Numbered from the stretch's first letter, positions 37,272 through 45,522 are shown. The stretch is DNA of 64,000 nt from Salinigranum marinum (GCF_024228675.1 NZ_CP100461.1:2229398-2293397), one strand, 5' to 3'. The notes: generated from the sequence alone by a model not told the origin. A program made the numbers and translations.

Positions 37272-38042
37272 ATGGGTGTTGCGCTGCTGTCGAGCATCGT
37301 CGCGGGCGTGCAGTACGACCTGCGGACGCTCCACGGGCTCTGGATGGCGATCGCCTTCCCGCAGTTGCGGGAGTCCCACCCGGTCATGGGCCAGTGGCAC
37401 CCCGAGACGACGGCCCAGCGGGTGGCATATCGCCTCTGGTCGGTGCTCGGCGGGCTCGGCCTGCTCGTCGGCTACCCGCTCACGGTCTTCGGCTTCGCCG
37501 TCCGGTTTTACGTCCGCCGCTTCGACCGGACCACGACCCGGATCGGCGTCGTCGGCACCGTCGGCCTCGCGATCGTGGTCTGGGGCGGGCTGACCGCGCT
37601 CGCACGCCTGCGGTTCTCGACCGAGGGCTTCCTCGCGGTGGCCGCCGCCGGCACCGTCGCCGTCGTGGCGACAGTCCTCGCGCTCGTCTTCTCGCGGGTC
37701 GGCGGCCGGCTGACGACCGTCGTCGTCGCCTACCCGTTCGCGGTCGTCGCCGTCTTCCTCCCGCCGGTGGTCGCCGCGCTGTACTCGCCGACGCTCGCGG
37801 GCGTCGTCTTCCCCGAGAGCGAGTCGCTCGCCATCTGGCTGCTCGACAACGTGCTCGTGGTCGGCGACCTGAACGCCCTCCTGCGGGCGCGGTTCGACCT
37901 CGCCGGCTTCGCGTACGTGGGGATGTGGACGGGCCTCGCCGTGCCGGTCGGCTGGACGCTCGGGTTCGTCGTCACGCTCGCGAACCTGGTTCGACCGAGC
38001 GACCCGGACCCGGACGCGGGCGCGGACGCGACCGGCGACTGA
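37272..38042 (+). CDS. Polytopic membrane protein, unknown function
   Basis: A 256-residue protein with about six hydrophobic segments between residues 55 and 250 and an acidic C-terminal tail. The N-terminal ~50 residues (SSIVAGVQYDLRTLHGLWMA, then HPVMGQWHPETTAQRVAYRL) look soluble. No family motif is recognised. It and the next gene are both membrane proteins on the same strand, but 220 bases apart. Confidence 0.7.
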   Translation: MGVALLSSIVAGVQYDLRTLHGLWMAIAFPQLRESHPVMGQWHPETTAQRVAYRLWSVLGGLGLLVGYPLTVFGFAVRFYVRRFDRTTTRIGVVGTVGLAIVVWGGLTALARLRFSTEGFLAVAAAGTVAVVATVLALVFSRVGGRLTTVVVAYPFAVVAVFLPPVVAALYSPTLAGVVFPESESLAIWLLDNVLVVGDLNALLRARFDLAGFAYVGMWTGLAVPVGWTLGFVVTLANLVRPSDPDPDAGADATGD

Positions 38043-38262
38043 GGCGGCGGCGCTCCCGTCTCCGCGGACCAGAACGCGTTTGTGTCTCTCGCGGGAGTCA
38101 CCAGGTGATGCCCTCCACAGTCCGAGCGTCGCGTGCGGCCACCGCGAACCCGGTCGGCCGCCGGCGGCCCCCGTCGTGCGAACGTCACGGCAGATCGACA
38201 GCTGCCCTCGCCCTCGCCCTCGCCCTCCCTTCCCGGACCGACACCGAGGTGGCGCGGCACTG

Positions 38263-39213
38263 ATGCCGGGCCTCACCACCCGCCTCGCCGACGGCTGGCA
38301 GCGCGCGCTCCGTTCGCTCCGCCTCGCGCTCGTCCCGATGGTGCTCGCGCTCACGAACATCGACGGGATGCGATCGATTGTCGCGTTCGACGGCGTCCAC
38401 GTCGGCTTTCGGTTCGGCGTGCCGGGCGCCGTGGTCACCGTCTGGCAGTTCGTGAGCCTCCCGCAGACGGGCGTGAACGTCGATCCTGGCGTGCCCCTGG
38501 AGGCGCTCCCGGTCGCGGTCGCCACGGTGCCGCTCCTGCTCGTCGTCCAGGCGGGACTGTCGGCGGGCTACTTCGGGAGCCTCGCGGACGAACTCGTCTC
38601 CGGCGACTACCGCTTCGTCGAGAACGTCGTCTCGTACTTCGGTTCGTTTCTGATCCTGACCGTGGTTCCGGTCGCGGTCTTGCTCCCGCCGGCCCTGGGG
38701 CTGGTCGGCCTCGGCGCGTCCACGGGAGGCGAGGCCGCACTCGGGGCCGTGTTCGTCCTCGGTGCGCTGGTCTACCTCGTCGTCGCCTACCTGTTCTACC
38801 CGGTGCCGTATCTGGTCGTCCTGCGGGACACCGGGCTCGTCGCAGCCGCAGGGGCGTCGTACGCGCTCGCCGTCGGCGGCGGCGCGTACCTCTCGTACAC
38901 CGTCGGCATCGCGCTGTTCGTCTTCGTGGTTTCACCGGTCGTGACCGTGGTCGTGGTGAACGCCCCCGTCGTGGGCGTCCCGATCGGGATCGTCGCCGGC
39001 GGCGTCCTCGGACTCGCGGTCAACACCGCGACGATGCGGTTCGTCGCCGACATCGACCCGGCGTCGCCCGCGGTCGGCGAGTGGGACGGCGACGACGAGG
39101 ACCGGGACGAAACCGGGAGTGGAGCCGAGCGATCGACCGGCGAAGCGCCACACGAGCGGGCGTCCGATCCCGAATCGCTCGCCAGGCGGGAATCGGACGA
39201 CGAACGAGCCTGA
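38263..39213 (+). CDS. Polytopic membrane protein, unknown function
   Basis: A 316-residue protein. After a helical start (TTRLADGWQRALRSLRLALV) it has about six hydrophobic segments, with FGSLADELVSGDYRFVENVV between the first groups, then an Asp/Glu/Ser-rich tail of ~50 residues. The layout resembles DUF-type haloarchaeal membrane proteins with a DUF4013-like arrangement, but I cannot confirm the family. Confidence 0.7.
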   Translation: MPGLTTRLADGWQRALRSLRLALVPMVLALTNIDGMRSIVAFDGVHVGFRFGVPGAVVTVWQFVSLPQTGVNVDPGVPLEALPVAVATVPLLLVVQAGLSAGYFGSLADELVSGDYRFVENVVSYFGSFLILTVVPVAVLLPPALGLVGLGASTGGEAALGAVFVLGALVYLVVAYLFYPVPYLVVLRDTGLVAAAGASYALAVGGGAYLSYTVGIALFVFVVSPVVTVVVVNAPVVGVPIGIVAGGVLGLAVNTATMRFVADIDPASPAVGEWDGDDEDRDETGSGAERSTGEAPHERASDPESLARRESDDERA

Positions 39214-39324
39214 GACGGTCGGCTGCGTACCCACCCGCGCGTCGGACGTGACAGCCGGCTCTGCCGTCCGGGACGACCGCGCCGCGCAGTTGATACCTGT
39301 CCGTCCCCACGATGGAGACACGAC

Positions 39325-40551
39325 ATGAACAGGCGGCAGTATCTCTCGATGGCGGGGCTGGCGGCGAGCGGTGTCGTCGCCGGCTGCACGAGCCGTGGAT
39401 CGTCCGGGGGAGGTGAGGAACCGACCGGCACCGCCCAGAACCCGACCGGCGACGGCGGGTCGGCCGGGGGCTCCGGTGACCGGGTCGCCGTCGAGACGGT
39501 GGCGTCGGGCTTCGAGAACCCGTGGAGTCTCGCGTTCGTTCCCGACGACGGGCGACTGCTCGTCACGGAGCGAGCGGGACGGCTGAACCTCGTCGACCCG
39601 GCCGGGGGAACGGTCGAACGGGTCGAGGGGACGCCCGAGGTGGACGCGCGCGGGCAGGGCGGCCTGCTGGACGTGGGCCTTCATCCGCGGTTCCCCGAGA
39701 CGCGGTGGCTATATCTGACGTACGCGGCCGCGCGGCCCGACGGGGCGTCGACGACACACGTGGGGCGAGGACGGCTCGACCCCGAGGCCGCCAGTCTCGA
39801 CGGGTTCGAGACGCTCCACGCCGCCGAACCGTTCGTCGAGTCGGCCGGGCACTACGGCTCGCGGCTCGCGTTCGACGCCGACGAGCGGCTGTACGTGACC
39901 GTCGGGGACCGGCAGTTCAAGGACTTCGGGCCGGACCACACCGCACAGGACCTGACGACCGAACACGGCGCGACGCTCCGGTTCGAGACCGACGGGTCGG
40001 TTCCCGAGGACAACCCCTTCGTCGGCGACGAGGGGGCGCGGGACACCATCTACAGCTACGGCCACCGGAACGCCCAGGGGATGACCGTCCACCCCGAGAC
40101 GGGAGCGCTCTGGCAGAGCGAGTACGGCGAACAGGACGGCGACGAACTCAACGTCGTCACCCGCGGGGGGAACTACGGCTGGCCGGTCGCGGACGAGGGG
40201 TGTACGTACGGCGGGGGCGAACCCATCGGCGTCTCACACAGCGACCGTGAGGACGTCGTCGCGCCGGTCTACTCGTGGCCCTGCGGGAGCGGCGGGTTCC
40301 CGCCCGGCGGGATGACGTTCTACACCGGCGACGCGTTCCCCGACTGGCAGGGGAATCTGTTCGTCGGCGGCCTCGCGTCGCAGGCGCTCGCCCGGTTCAC
40401 CGTCGACGGGACGGAGACGACGCTGGCCGAACGGCTGCTCACAGAGCGCGGCTGGCGCGTCCGAACCGTCGCGGAGGAGCCCGACACGGGACACCTCTAC
40501 GTGGCTGTCGACGCGGGCGACGCGCCGGTCGTACGACTCACGCCGCCGTAA
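39325..40551 (+). CDS. PQQ-type glucose/sorbosone dehydrogenase lipoprotein
   Basis: A 408-residue exported beta-propeller of the glucose/sorbosone dehydrogenase (GSDH/Asd) family. The signal is Tat-like (NRRQYLSMAGLAA) with a lipobox VAGC. The mature protein shows FENPWSLAFVPDDGRLLVTE, RGQGGLLDVGLHPRFPETRW, SYGHRNAQGMTVHPETGALW and EYGEQDGDELNVVTRGGNYG, all family landmarks including the His and Arg of the quinone pocket. It should oxidise a sugar outside the cell, if PQQ is available. Confidence 0.9.
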   Translation: MNRRQYLSMAGLAASGVVAGCTSRGSSGGGEEPTGTAQNPTGDGGSAGGSGDRVAVETVASGFENPWSLAFVPDDGRLLVTERAGRLNLVDPAGGTVERVEGTPEVDARGQGGLLDVGLHPRFPETRWLYLTYAAARPDGASTTHVGRGRLDPEAASLDGFETLHAAEPFVESAGHYGSRLAFDADERLYVTVGDRQFKDFGPDHTAQDLTTEHGATLRFETDGSVPEDNPFVGDEGARDTIYSYGHRNAQGMTVHPETGALWQSEYGEQDGDELNVVTRGGNYGWPVADEGCTYGGGEPIGVSHSDREDVVAPVYSWPCGSGGFPPGGMTFYTGDAFPDWQGNLFVGGLASQALARFTVDGTETTLAERLLTERGWRVRTVAEEPDTGHLYVAVDAGDAPVVRLTPP

Positions 40552-40632
40552 CAGTTGTTGCAAATACGATTTCTTTATTCAGTCTACGGCGTGGTTTTTT
40601 CATGCCGATTCTCCCGTCACACATGAGTTATC

Positions 40633-41565
40633 TCACCCGGTGACCTTCGTCTTTTCCTCTGAGTTCTGACACTGATTCGAGCGGGGTTCGACGGGCTTCA
40701 CTCGTAGCTCTCCGAAGCCGTACTTCGAGTGACTGCCGACCCGGAGGATACCGCTCTTCGCGGTTTCCACCGGGCGGTCGCCCTCGTAGGCGACCACCTG
40801 TCCGTGGTCCACCGTCTGGAGCTTGTACACCTCCCGCTGTTCCAGTACCTTCTCCTCGCGTTCGCGGAGATCGCGGCGGTCCTCTTTCCACCACCACGGG
40901 ACGTCCTGGTCGTGGGCGTTCGGGTACTCCGACTCCAGCACGAACGGCGTCACGAGTTCGAGGATGAACGCCTCACCGTCATCGAGACGCGAGTAGTCCA
41001 ACGCCCCCAGGTCTACGACTTGCGTGTCTTTCAGCCGCGTGATACCGTAGCCGTAGTTGCGCTTTCCGCCGAACTGGAGGCCGTCCAGGGCGCTCTCGTC
41101 GAGCGGGAGGACGTCGTCGCGGTCGGCGTGGAGGTACGCGTTGATGTACCACTTCGTCGTCTGCTGTTGCTTCCGCGCGTCGTCGGGCTTCCCCATGATG
41201 GTCTCGTGGGACAGCGCCGGGTGGCCGCCCTGGACGCGGATATCGTGGGTGTTCAGCGCGTCTCGCGGCCGGGAATCGAGGAGCCACGAGTGCGACGCCT
41301 GCCGCATCAGGAACAGGTCGTCGTAGGACTCCACGTCCGGGAGGCCGCTCCCGAGGTACGGCCGGATGCCGCTCTGCGAGTGCTCCTCGGGGAACGTCCC
41401 GAACTGGCCGGGCACGAAGACGCCGTGACTCGCGTTCAGGTGGCGGTGGACGTCGTGCGGGAGCTGCTGACCAAGCGCGTGCATGATGGCGTTCCCCGAA
41501 ACGTAGTATGGGTGACCGATGTAATCCATCTCCAGCTCCCAATGGACTTGCTGGATGCGCGTCAT
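40633..41565 (-). CDS. RAMP protein, Cas5/Csm4/Csf3-like
   Basis: A 310-residue protein, last gene of a five-gene operon; its ATG overlaps the stop of the gene before it (ATGA). It has two RAMP-type glycine-rich loops: FGGKRNYGYG mid-protein and VGSHSKYGFGELRV near the C-terminus. This fits two ferredoxin-like domains, as in Cas5, Csm4, Csf3 or Cas6. The N-terminal half (SGNAIMHALGQQLPHDVHRH, RQASHSWLLDSRPRD) resembles no family I can name. In a Cas effector this position would be the 5'-handle-binding Cas5 subunit. No CRISPR array is in the window. The last ~20 residues are polar and probably disordered. Confidence 0.72.
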   Translation of the reverse strand: MTRIQQVHWELEMDYIGHPYYVSGNAIMHALGQQLPHDVHRHLNASHGVFVPGQFGTFPEEHSQSGIRPYLGSGLPDVESYDDLFLMRQASHSWLLDSRPRDALNTHDIRVQGGHPALSHETIMGKPDDARKQQQTTKWYINAYLHADRDDVLPLDESALDGLQFGGKRNYGYGITRLKDTQVVDLGALDYSRLDDGEAFILELVTPFVLESEYPNAHDQDVPWWWKEDRRDLREREEKVLEQREVYKLQTVDHGQVVAYEGDRPVETAKSGILRVGSHSKYGFGELRVKPVEPRSNQCQNSEEKTKVTG

Positions 41566-42341
41566 CGGTCGAACGCCTCCCGGAAGTCCTCGATGTACTG
41601 GAGCGCGGTGGACCAAGCGCCGATTCGGCGGAGGTTCGCGTCGAGCACCATGTCGTACTTGTCGTGAGCGGCGTCGAGCGGGTGCGCGCTCAGCCGGTTC
41701 CACATCGAAGCCCACGACCGCCACGGCCGACTCCCGAGACGGGACGACGGCCGTCCGCCTGCGCTCTCGTCGATTCGGAGTGCGAAGTCATCGCCTGCGT
41801 ACACGGTGCGGTGGGGCACGATCTCCCCGGCACGGTCCACGACCAGGAGGAGATCGGCGAACTCGTGGCCGTCGCGGTAGTTGTCGAGTAGGGCCGCGAC
41901 CAGCAACGTGTGGTACTTCAGGCTCGTGTACGGGTAGTAGACGCTCTCGTTGAACGCCGAAACGACCTCGCTCTCCAGCCACGCCCGATGCATGGCCGCC
42001 GAGTCGTCTTCGGTCAGGAGCGACCTCACGGCGCTCTCCACGCCGTTGCGCGTGAACTCCTCCGGGTCATACCGACTCTCCCCCTCGATGAGCGACAGCC
42101 TGTAGAGTGTCTCGTGGTTCTCCATCGTCTGCTCAGGCTGGCCGTTGGGCCGGCTGAGCGCCGACGCATCGCCGTCCGCGCCGTGGGGAACCGTCTGATT
42201 CACGGGAACCCCGGCGAACGTCTCCGGGGCGTAGTCGTGCGGCTGGCCGTTCATCTTGTGAGCATCGTGGCGGTACGCGGCGACCATCACGTCCTGGCCG
42301 CCGTCGCCCTGGAGGTCGCTGAGGCTGGCGTTCTCGGCCAT
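41562..42341 (-). CDS. Unknown protein in RAMP operon
   Basis: A 259-residue soluble protein. The ATG directly follows the stop of the Cas7-like gene (TAGATG), and its own stop overlaps the next ATG, so it is firmly within the operon. The first ~75 residues are polar; the middle has helical stretches (EEFTRNGVESAVRSLLTEDD, SLKYHTLLVAALLDNYRDGH), and FADLLLVVDRAGEIV is strand-like. The end is rich in Trp and Arg (RPWRSWASMWNRLSAH). No G-loop, HD, HNH or Palm motif is visible. It may be an additional subunit of the RAMP complex; the family is not recognised. Confidence 0.75.
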   Translation of the reverse strand: MAENASLSDLQGDGGQDVMVAAYRHDAHKMNGQPHDYAPETFAGVPVNQTVPHGADGDASALSRPNGQPEQTMENHETLYRLSLIEGESRYDPEEFTRNGVESAVRSLLTEDDSAAMHRAWLESEVVSAFNESVYYPYTSLKYHTLLVAALLDNYRDGHEFADLLLVVDRAGEIVPHRTVYAGDDFALRIDESAGGRPSSRLGSRPWRSWASMWNRLSAHPLDAAHDKYDMVLDANLRRIGAWSTALQYIEDFREAFDR

Positions 42342-43205
42342 CTACGGTCCCTCCGCGATACGGTCTCCCAGCGCCTCCACGAACGCCGGGCGGTACTCCT
42401 CGGTCCACTGGTCGTCCTTTTCGTCCATCTTGTTCGTGTTGCCCTTTCCGCGGTCGAAGACGCGCTTCAACTCGCGCTCGTTGTAGAGCGGGTTGATGAG
42501 GTGGCAATCGACGATCCCCGCGCCGAAGTTGCGAGCGCCACCGAGCTGGTGCATGAAGTCCGTCTTGTGAGCATCGAGGAAGTCGATGCCCTCGGCCAGA
42601 AGGCCGACGAACTCCGGTTTTACCTCTCGGAAGGAGAGGTGCCAGCAACCGTCCAGATTGGCGACGGCGTCAACCTCGGTGTTCCGAAGCGGCTCCCGGT
42701 TGTCTTCCTCGTTCCGGGAAACGACGTTCCGGTTCAGCCGACGGTAGTGACCCTCAGCCTGCCCACGCGTGTAGTCCACGCTGGAGCGGACGGGATTGAA
42801 CTTGATCGGCCGCCGCATCACCTTCCCGGGGACGCCACCGAAGCCGCCGAAGAGGTCGAAGACCACGCAACCGTCGTCTTCTTTCGGGTCGTCGGTGCAC
42901 GCGCCCTTCTCGTGGTAGCCGTCGTCGAGGTCGCGCTCGTAGACGTCCTCCTTCATGAAGTTCGCGTTGGCTTCCCCGGGATGACAGGCGGTGCCGTCGT
43001 ACTCGTGGACGACTTCCTCCATGCCGTGGCGAAGCCACCCGGAGAGGGGGAAGGCGGGGATGATGCCGCCGATCTGGTTCTGCGGGTCGTCGTCCTCGTA
43101 GTTGCCGTTCGAGGCGTGGTGTCTGTCGGTCATGATGCTATCCCCGACCACCAGTAGGTCGGTCTGAATCCGCACGAACACGTCGCGGTCGATGTCTTCA
43201 ATCAT
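42342..43205 (-). CDS. RAMP protein, Cas7/Csm3/Csf2-like
   Basis: A 287-residue protein with the hallmarks of Cas7-type backbone subunits. IPAFPLSGWLRHGMEEV corresponds to the IPGSSLKGKLR motif of Csm3/Csf2, VVFDLFGGFGGVPGKVMRRP to the LFG-x-GxP segment, and LGGARNFGAGIVDCHL is the glycine-rich loop. The start, RDVFVRIQTDLLVVGDSI, fits the first strand of the RRM-like fold. The segment ~85-115 has Cys and His (TACHPGE, KGACTDD) that might bind metal. Many copies would coat an RNA in a Cas complex. It overlaps the preceding gene by 8 bases. Confidence 0.75.
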   Translation of the reverse strand: MIEDIDRDVFVRIQTDLLVVGDSIMTDRHHASNGNYEDDDPQNQIGGIIPAFPLSGWLRHGMEEVVHEYDGTACHPGEANANFMKEDVYERDLDDGYHEKGACTDDPKEDDGCVVFDLFGGFGGVPGKVMRRPIKFNPVRSSVDYTRGQAEGHYRRLNRNVVSRNEEDNREPLRNTEVDAVANLDGCWHLSFREVKPEFVGLLAEGIDFLDAHKTDFMHQLGGARNFGAGIVDCHLINPLYNERELKRVFDRGKGNTNKMDEKDDQWTEEYRPAFVEALGDRIAEGP

Positions 43206-43788
43206 GTTTGGTGTCGCGGTAAGTCGCTACCCAGAGTGCCCGCTCGGCGATTCGAACCCCGGCGCACACGTTTTCCCCGCGCGGCCTGCCGACGATCTCC
43301 AGCTGGGCTGGCGACCGTCGCCGGTGGTCGGCACCCTTGTGTTCGACCTGCGAGAGGCCTTCTTCGAGGTTCGAGCGGAGCGACACGAGGTCGTCGTCTT
43401 CCAGTACGTCCTCCTCTTCGGTGTCGTCCTCGGCGTCCGACTCGTCTGTGTCGTCACCGAGTCGCTGGCGATCGCGTTCCTCGATCTCGGCCTGCTGTTC
43501 GTCGGTGAGTTCTCCCCATGTCGCGCCCGTGTCCCACGGGTTCCAGCCGAACAGCGCCATCACTTCCTCAAGCCGCTCTTCGACCTGCTCCGTGTAGAAC
43601 CGGGCTTGCTCGGTGTCGCGCTTCTCGGGCGTCTCGCCGCGCTTCAAGACGATCTGGATGGACGCGGTCAGTTCGGCGAGTCGGGCGACGTCACTCCGGG
43701 TGGACTCGCCGGGGTGCCGGAGAGCTTCCACGAGGTGGTCACGAGCGAGGGATTCAGCCTTCTCGGGATCGACATCCTCGCCGCTCAT
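43198..43788 (-). CDS. Acidic helical protein in RAMP operon (Cas11-like position)
   Basis: A 196-residue protein. Residues ~1-105 are largely helical (SLARDHLVEALRHPGE, ARLAELTASIQIVLKRG, ARFYTEQVEERLEEVMALFG). A run of Asp/Glu (~110-140) separates them from a basic C-terminal part (HKGADHRRRSPAQLEIVG). Small helical proteins at this place in type I, III and IV operons are Cas11 subunits, but similarity is not demonstrated. Its ATG overlaps the zinc-ribbon gene stop (ATGA), and its end overlaps the Cas7-like gene. Confidence 0.7.
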   Translation of the reverse strand: MSGEDVDPEKAESLARDHLVEALRHPGESTRSDVARLAELTASIQIVLKRGETPEKRDTEQARFYTEQVEERLEEVMALFGWNPWDTGATWGELTDEQQAEIEERDRQRLGDDTDESDAEDDTEEEDVLEDDDLVSLRSNLEEGLSQVEHKGADHRRRSPAQLEIVGRPRGENVCAGVRIAERALWVATYRDTKHD

Positions 43789-43943
43789 CGGTAGTCACCT
43801 AAGAAATCCTTGCGGCCGGAGATGTAGCAGTCCGCGCACGGGAACCCGTCGTCGAACTTCGCGCACTCGTCGCAGTTGTCTTCAGTGGTCGGTTCGATCG
43901 TCGTGCCAGAGGGTTCAAATTCGGCCAGGACGGATGTCTTCAT
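43785..43943 (-). CDS. 52-residue zinc-ribbon protein
   Basis: The first gene of the RAMP operon encodes 52 residues. Two CxxC pairs (C24-x2-C27 and C36-x2-C39; CDECAKFDDGFPCADC) make a four-Cys zinc ribbon. It ends SGRKDFLGDYR. The stop overlaps the ATG of the next gene (ATGA), so translation is coupled and the small ORF is very probably real. Type IV systems begin with Csf1, which also has a Cys4 zinc finger, but Csf1 is several times larger, so the parallel is only suggestive. Confidence 0.72.
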   Translation of the reverse strand: MKTSVLAEFEPSGTTIEPTTEDNCDECAKFDDGFPCADCYISGRKDFLGDYR

Positions 43944-44124
43944 GGGTTTTTGGCCTCAGAAGCCCGCCCCGAGTGTTCCAAGCACTCGGCGTTTCCTACG
44001 ACGGTCCTGGCCCGAGGGGCTGAGCTTCCTTCGCACCTTCTGCTACACAGCATACCGCATTAATTGTTGTGCCTCCTGCCCCTGAGCAGAAGGTTGAAGG
44101 GGGATATCTGCAACTTAGAAAGTA
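43944..44124. promoter_or_regulatory. Divergent promoter region with hairpin
   Basis: This gap separates the RAMP operon from the divergent winged-helix gene. CCGAGTG and CACTCGG (43969-43989) make a 7-bp stem with a 7-base loop, 26-46 bases before the zinc-ribbon ATG, where the operon promoter should lie. No strong TATA box faces the operon; GCATTAATTGT (about 44057) is the only AT-rich core. The winged-helix protein is the obvious candidate to bind here. Confidence 0.45.
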
Positions 44125-44355
44125 ATGGACGAAGACCGCGAAAGGAACGAAGGCGGGCGGTTCGAGCCCGAACACACCGATGAGGAGGTGCTCGATGCGG
44201 TGCAAAAACATGAGCCCGCGGGCACAAAAGAGGTCGCCGACGAACTTGGAATCGCACGCCAGAGCGCGGACTATCGGCTTCGACGTCTTCTGGATGAAGG
44301 TCGGGTTTCGAAGAAGAAAGTCGGAAATTCTCTGGTCTGGTCTGCTGAGGAATGA
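44125..44355 (+). CDS. Winged-helix DNA-binding protein
   Basis: A 76-residue protein made of a single winged helix: DEEVLDAVQKHEPAGTKEVA, then DELGIARQSADYRLRRLLDE, then GRVSKKKVGNSLVW. It resembles MarR/ArsR-type minimal HTH proteins. Transcribed away from the RAMP operon, it is a likely local regulator. Its TGA overlaps the ATG of the next ORF (ATGA), so the two are coupled. Confidence 0.85.
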   Translation: MDEDRERNEGGRFEPEHTDEEVLDAVQKHEPAGTKEVADELGIARQSADYRLRRLLDEGRVSKKKVGNSLVWSAEE

Positions 44356-45501
44356 CGGACGACGGGTCGCTCTTCGACGATGACGGCGAAGGGGTGACCA
44401 ACGTTCCCGACGACGACCAGGACGAAGAGGCCGCTGACCAACTCGAGTGTGCGACGAACCTGGCGCGGACATCCGATTCTTCGGTCTACAACTCGCCGGA
44501 GCCCGAGACGGTGATGACGCTGAACGACTGGTAGAACCTCGGGATCGAGGGACAGCGGTCCGCAATCTGCGCAACGGAGACGACCTCCCTGAGGCCGTCG
44601 GGAACTTCCGTCTTCACCCGTATTACCCCTCGAAGAACGTCTTGGACCAGTGGAATGGCTACACAGACAGCCTGGACATGATGCGCGGGCACCTCTACAA
44701 TCAACTGCACGAGTCTTCCCAGACACGCATCGGGGACCGAATTCAGGGGCAAGCGGCACTTCGTGAGAAGCTTCGCGTCGAGTCGGTGAGCGCTTCCACG
44801 CTCAGGCGCATCGAGGAAGAGGACTACATGGACGACGACGTGTCGGGGTACGACGCCGCCGAGGTGTTGAACGACGCGGCCGAGGCCGCCGTCCGCCAAC
44901 TCCACGAGGACGGCGTCGAAGTGGAGGACCTCCGCGAGCCGATCTACCCGGAGACGATCTCCGATGGCGAGGGCGAGTACCCGTTGACGCTGATCCTCCG
45001 CGACCTGCGCAAAAAGACCTACCCGTATATCCGGTTCAACCGAGACAAGAGCGTCACGCACTCCAGAGACGTACTCCTGCGGGTGCTCGCCAGCGCTGCG
45101 CGGGACTACGTCCACCTCACGATGGCCGCGGACGGCCTCAAGTACAAGCACTGGTTCGACGAGGACGACATCCCGTCCCGGTGGACGCTCGGCTACCACC
45201 TGCGGAAGGTCGCCTTGGAGGGGTGGGACGAAGACGACGAGGAAGACGAAGCGGACTCCAGCGACGAGGCGGCCGGCGATGAGGCCGAAGAGCCCGGCGC
45301 GGAGGCGCGGCAATTAGGTTTCGGTGAGCTCGAGACCTCGATGAAGACGAGGTGGAGGAACTGGAGTTCCGGGGGTTCTACGAGGTGGTCGAGGACATTC
45401 GAGACATATTCCTCGCGGCGAATCAGGAGCTTCACGACATCATCGCGGAACACGGCTACTACGACGGCCAGCACGCCGTGGCGTTCGTGGCGTCGGAGTG
45501 A
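44352..45501 (+). pseudogene. Frameshifted unknown gene beside RAMP operon
   Basis: Three frames carry one continuous protein. Frame 1 (from 44352) runs MTDDGSLFDDDGEG to VMTLNDW and hits TAG at 44532. Frame 2 carries RLHPYYPSKNVLDQWNGYTD, then LREKLRVESVSASTLRRIEE, then DVLLRVLASAARDYVHLTMA, up to GFGELE near 45335. Frame 3 gives DLDEDEVEELEFRGFYEVVE, then IIAEHGYYDGQHAVAFVASE and TGA. Each junction (ACTGGTAG; CTCGAGACC) would be repaired by one extra G. Both losses are single bases in G runs, so assembly error, real mutation or frameshifting are all possible. The repaired protein would be ~380 residues, acidic and mostly helical. The family is not recognised. Confidence 0.7.
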
Positions 45502-45522
45502 AAAAAGAGCCGCCGTCCGACT

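Noticed and set aside
43238-43265. tRNA-like T-arm and acceptor 3' segment (GGTTCGAATC with AGCGGGC) on the minus strand, a possible attachment site
   Set aside because: Only four T-stem pairs and four acceptor pairs form, no anticodon arm can be folded upstream, and the segment lies inside the coding end of the helical RAMP-operon gene.
40552-45522. CRISPR array accompanying the RAMP genes
   Set aside because: No run of ~30-base direct repeats with similar-length spacers was seen in or around the operon on either strand.
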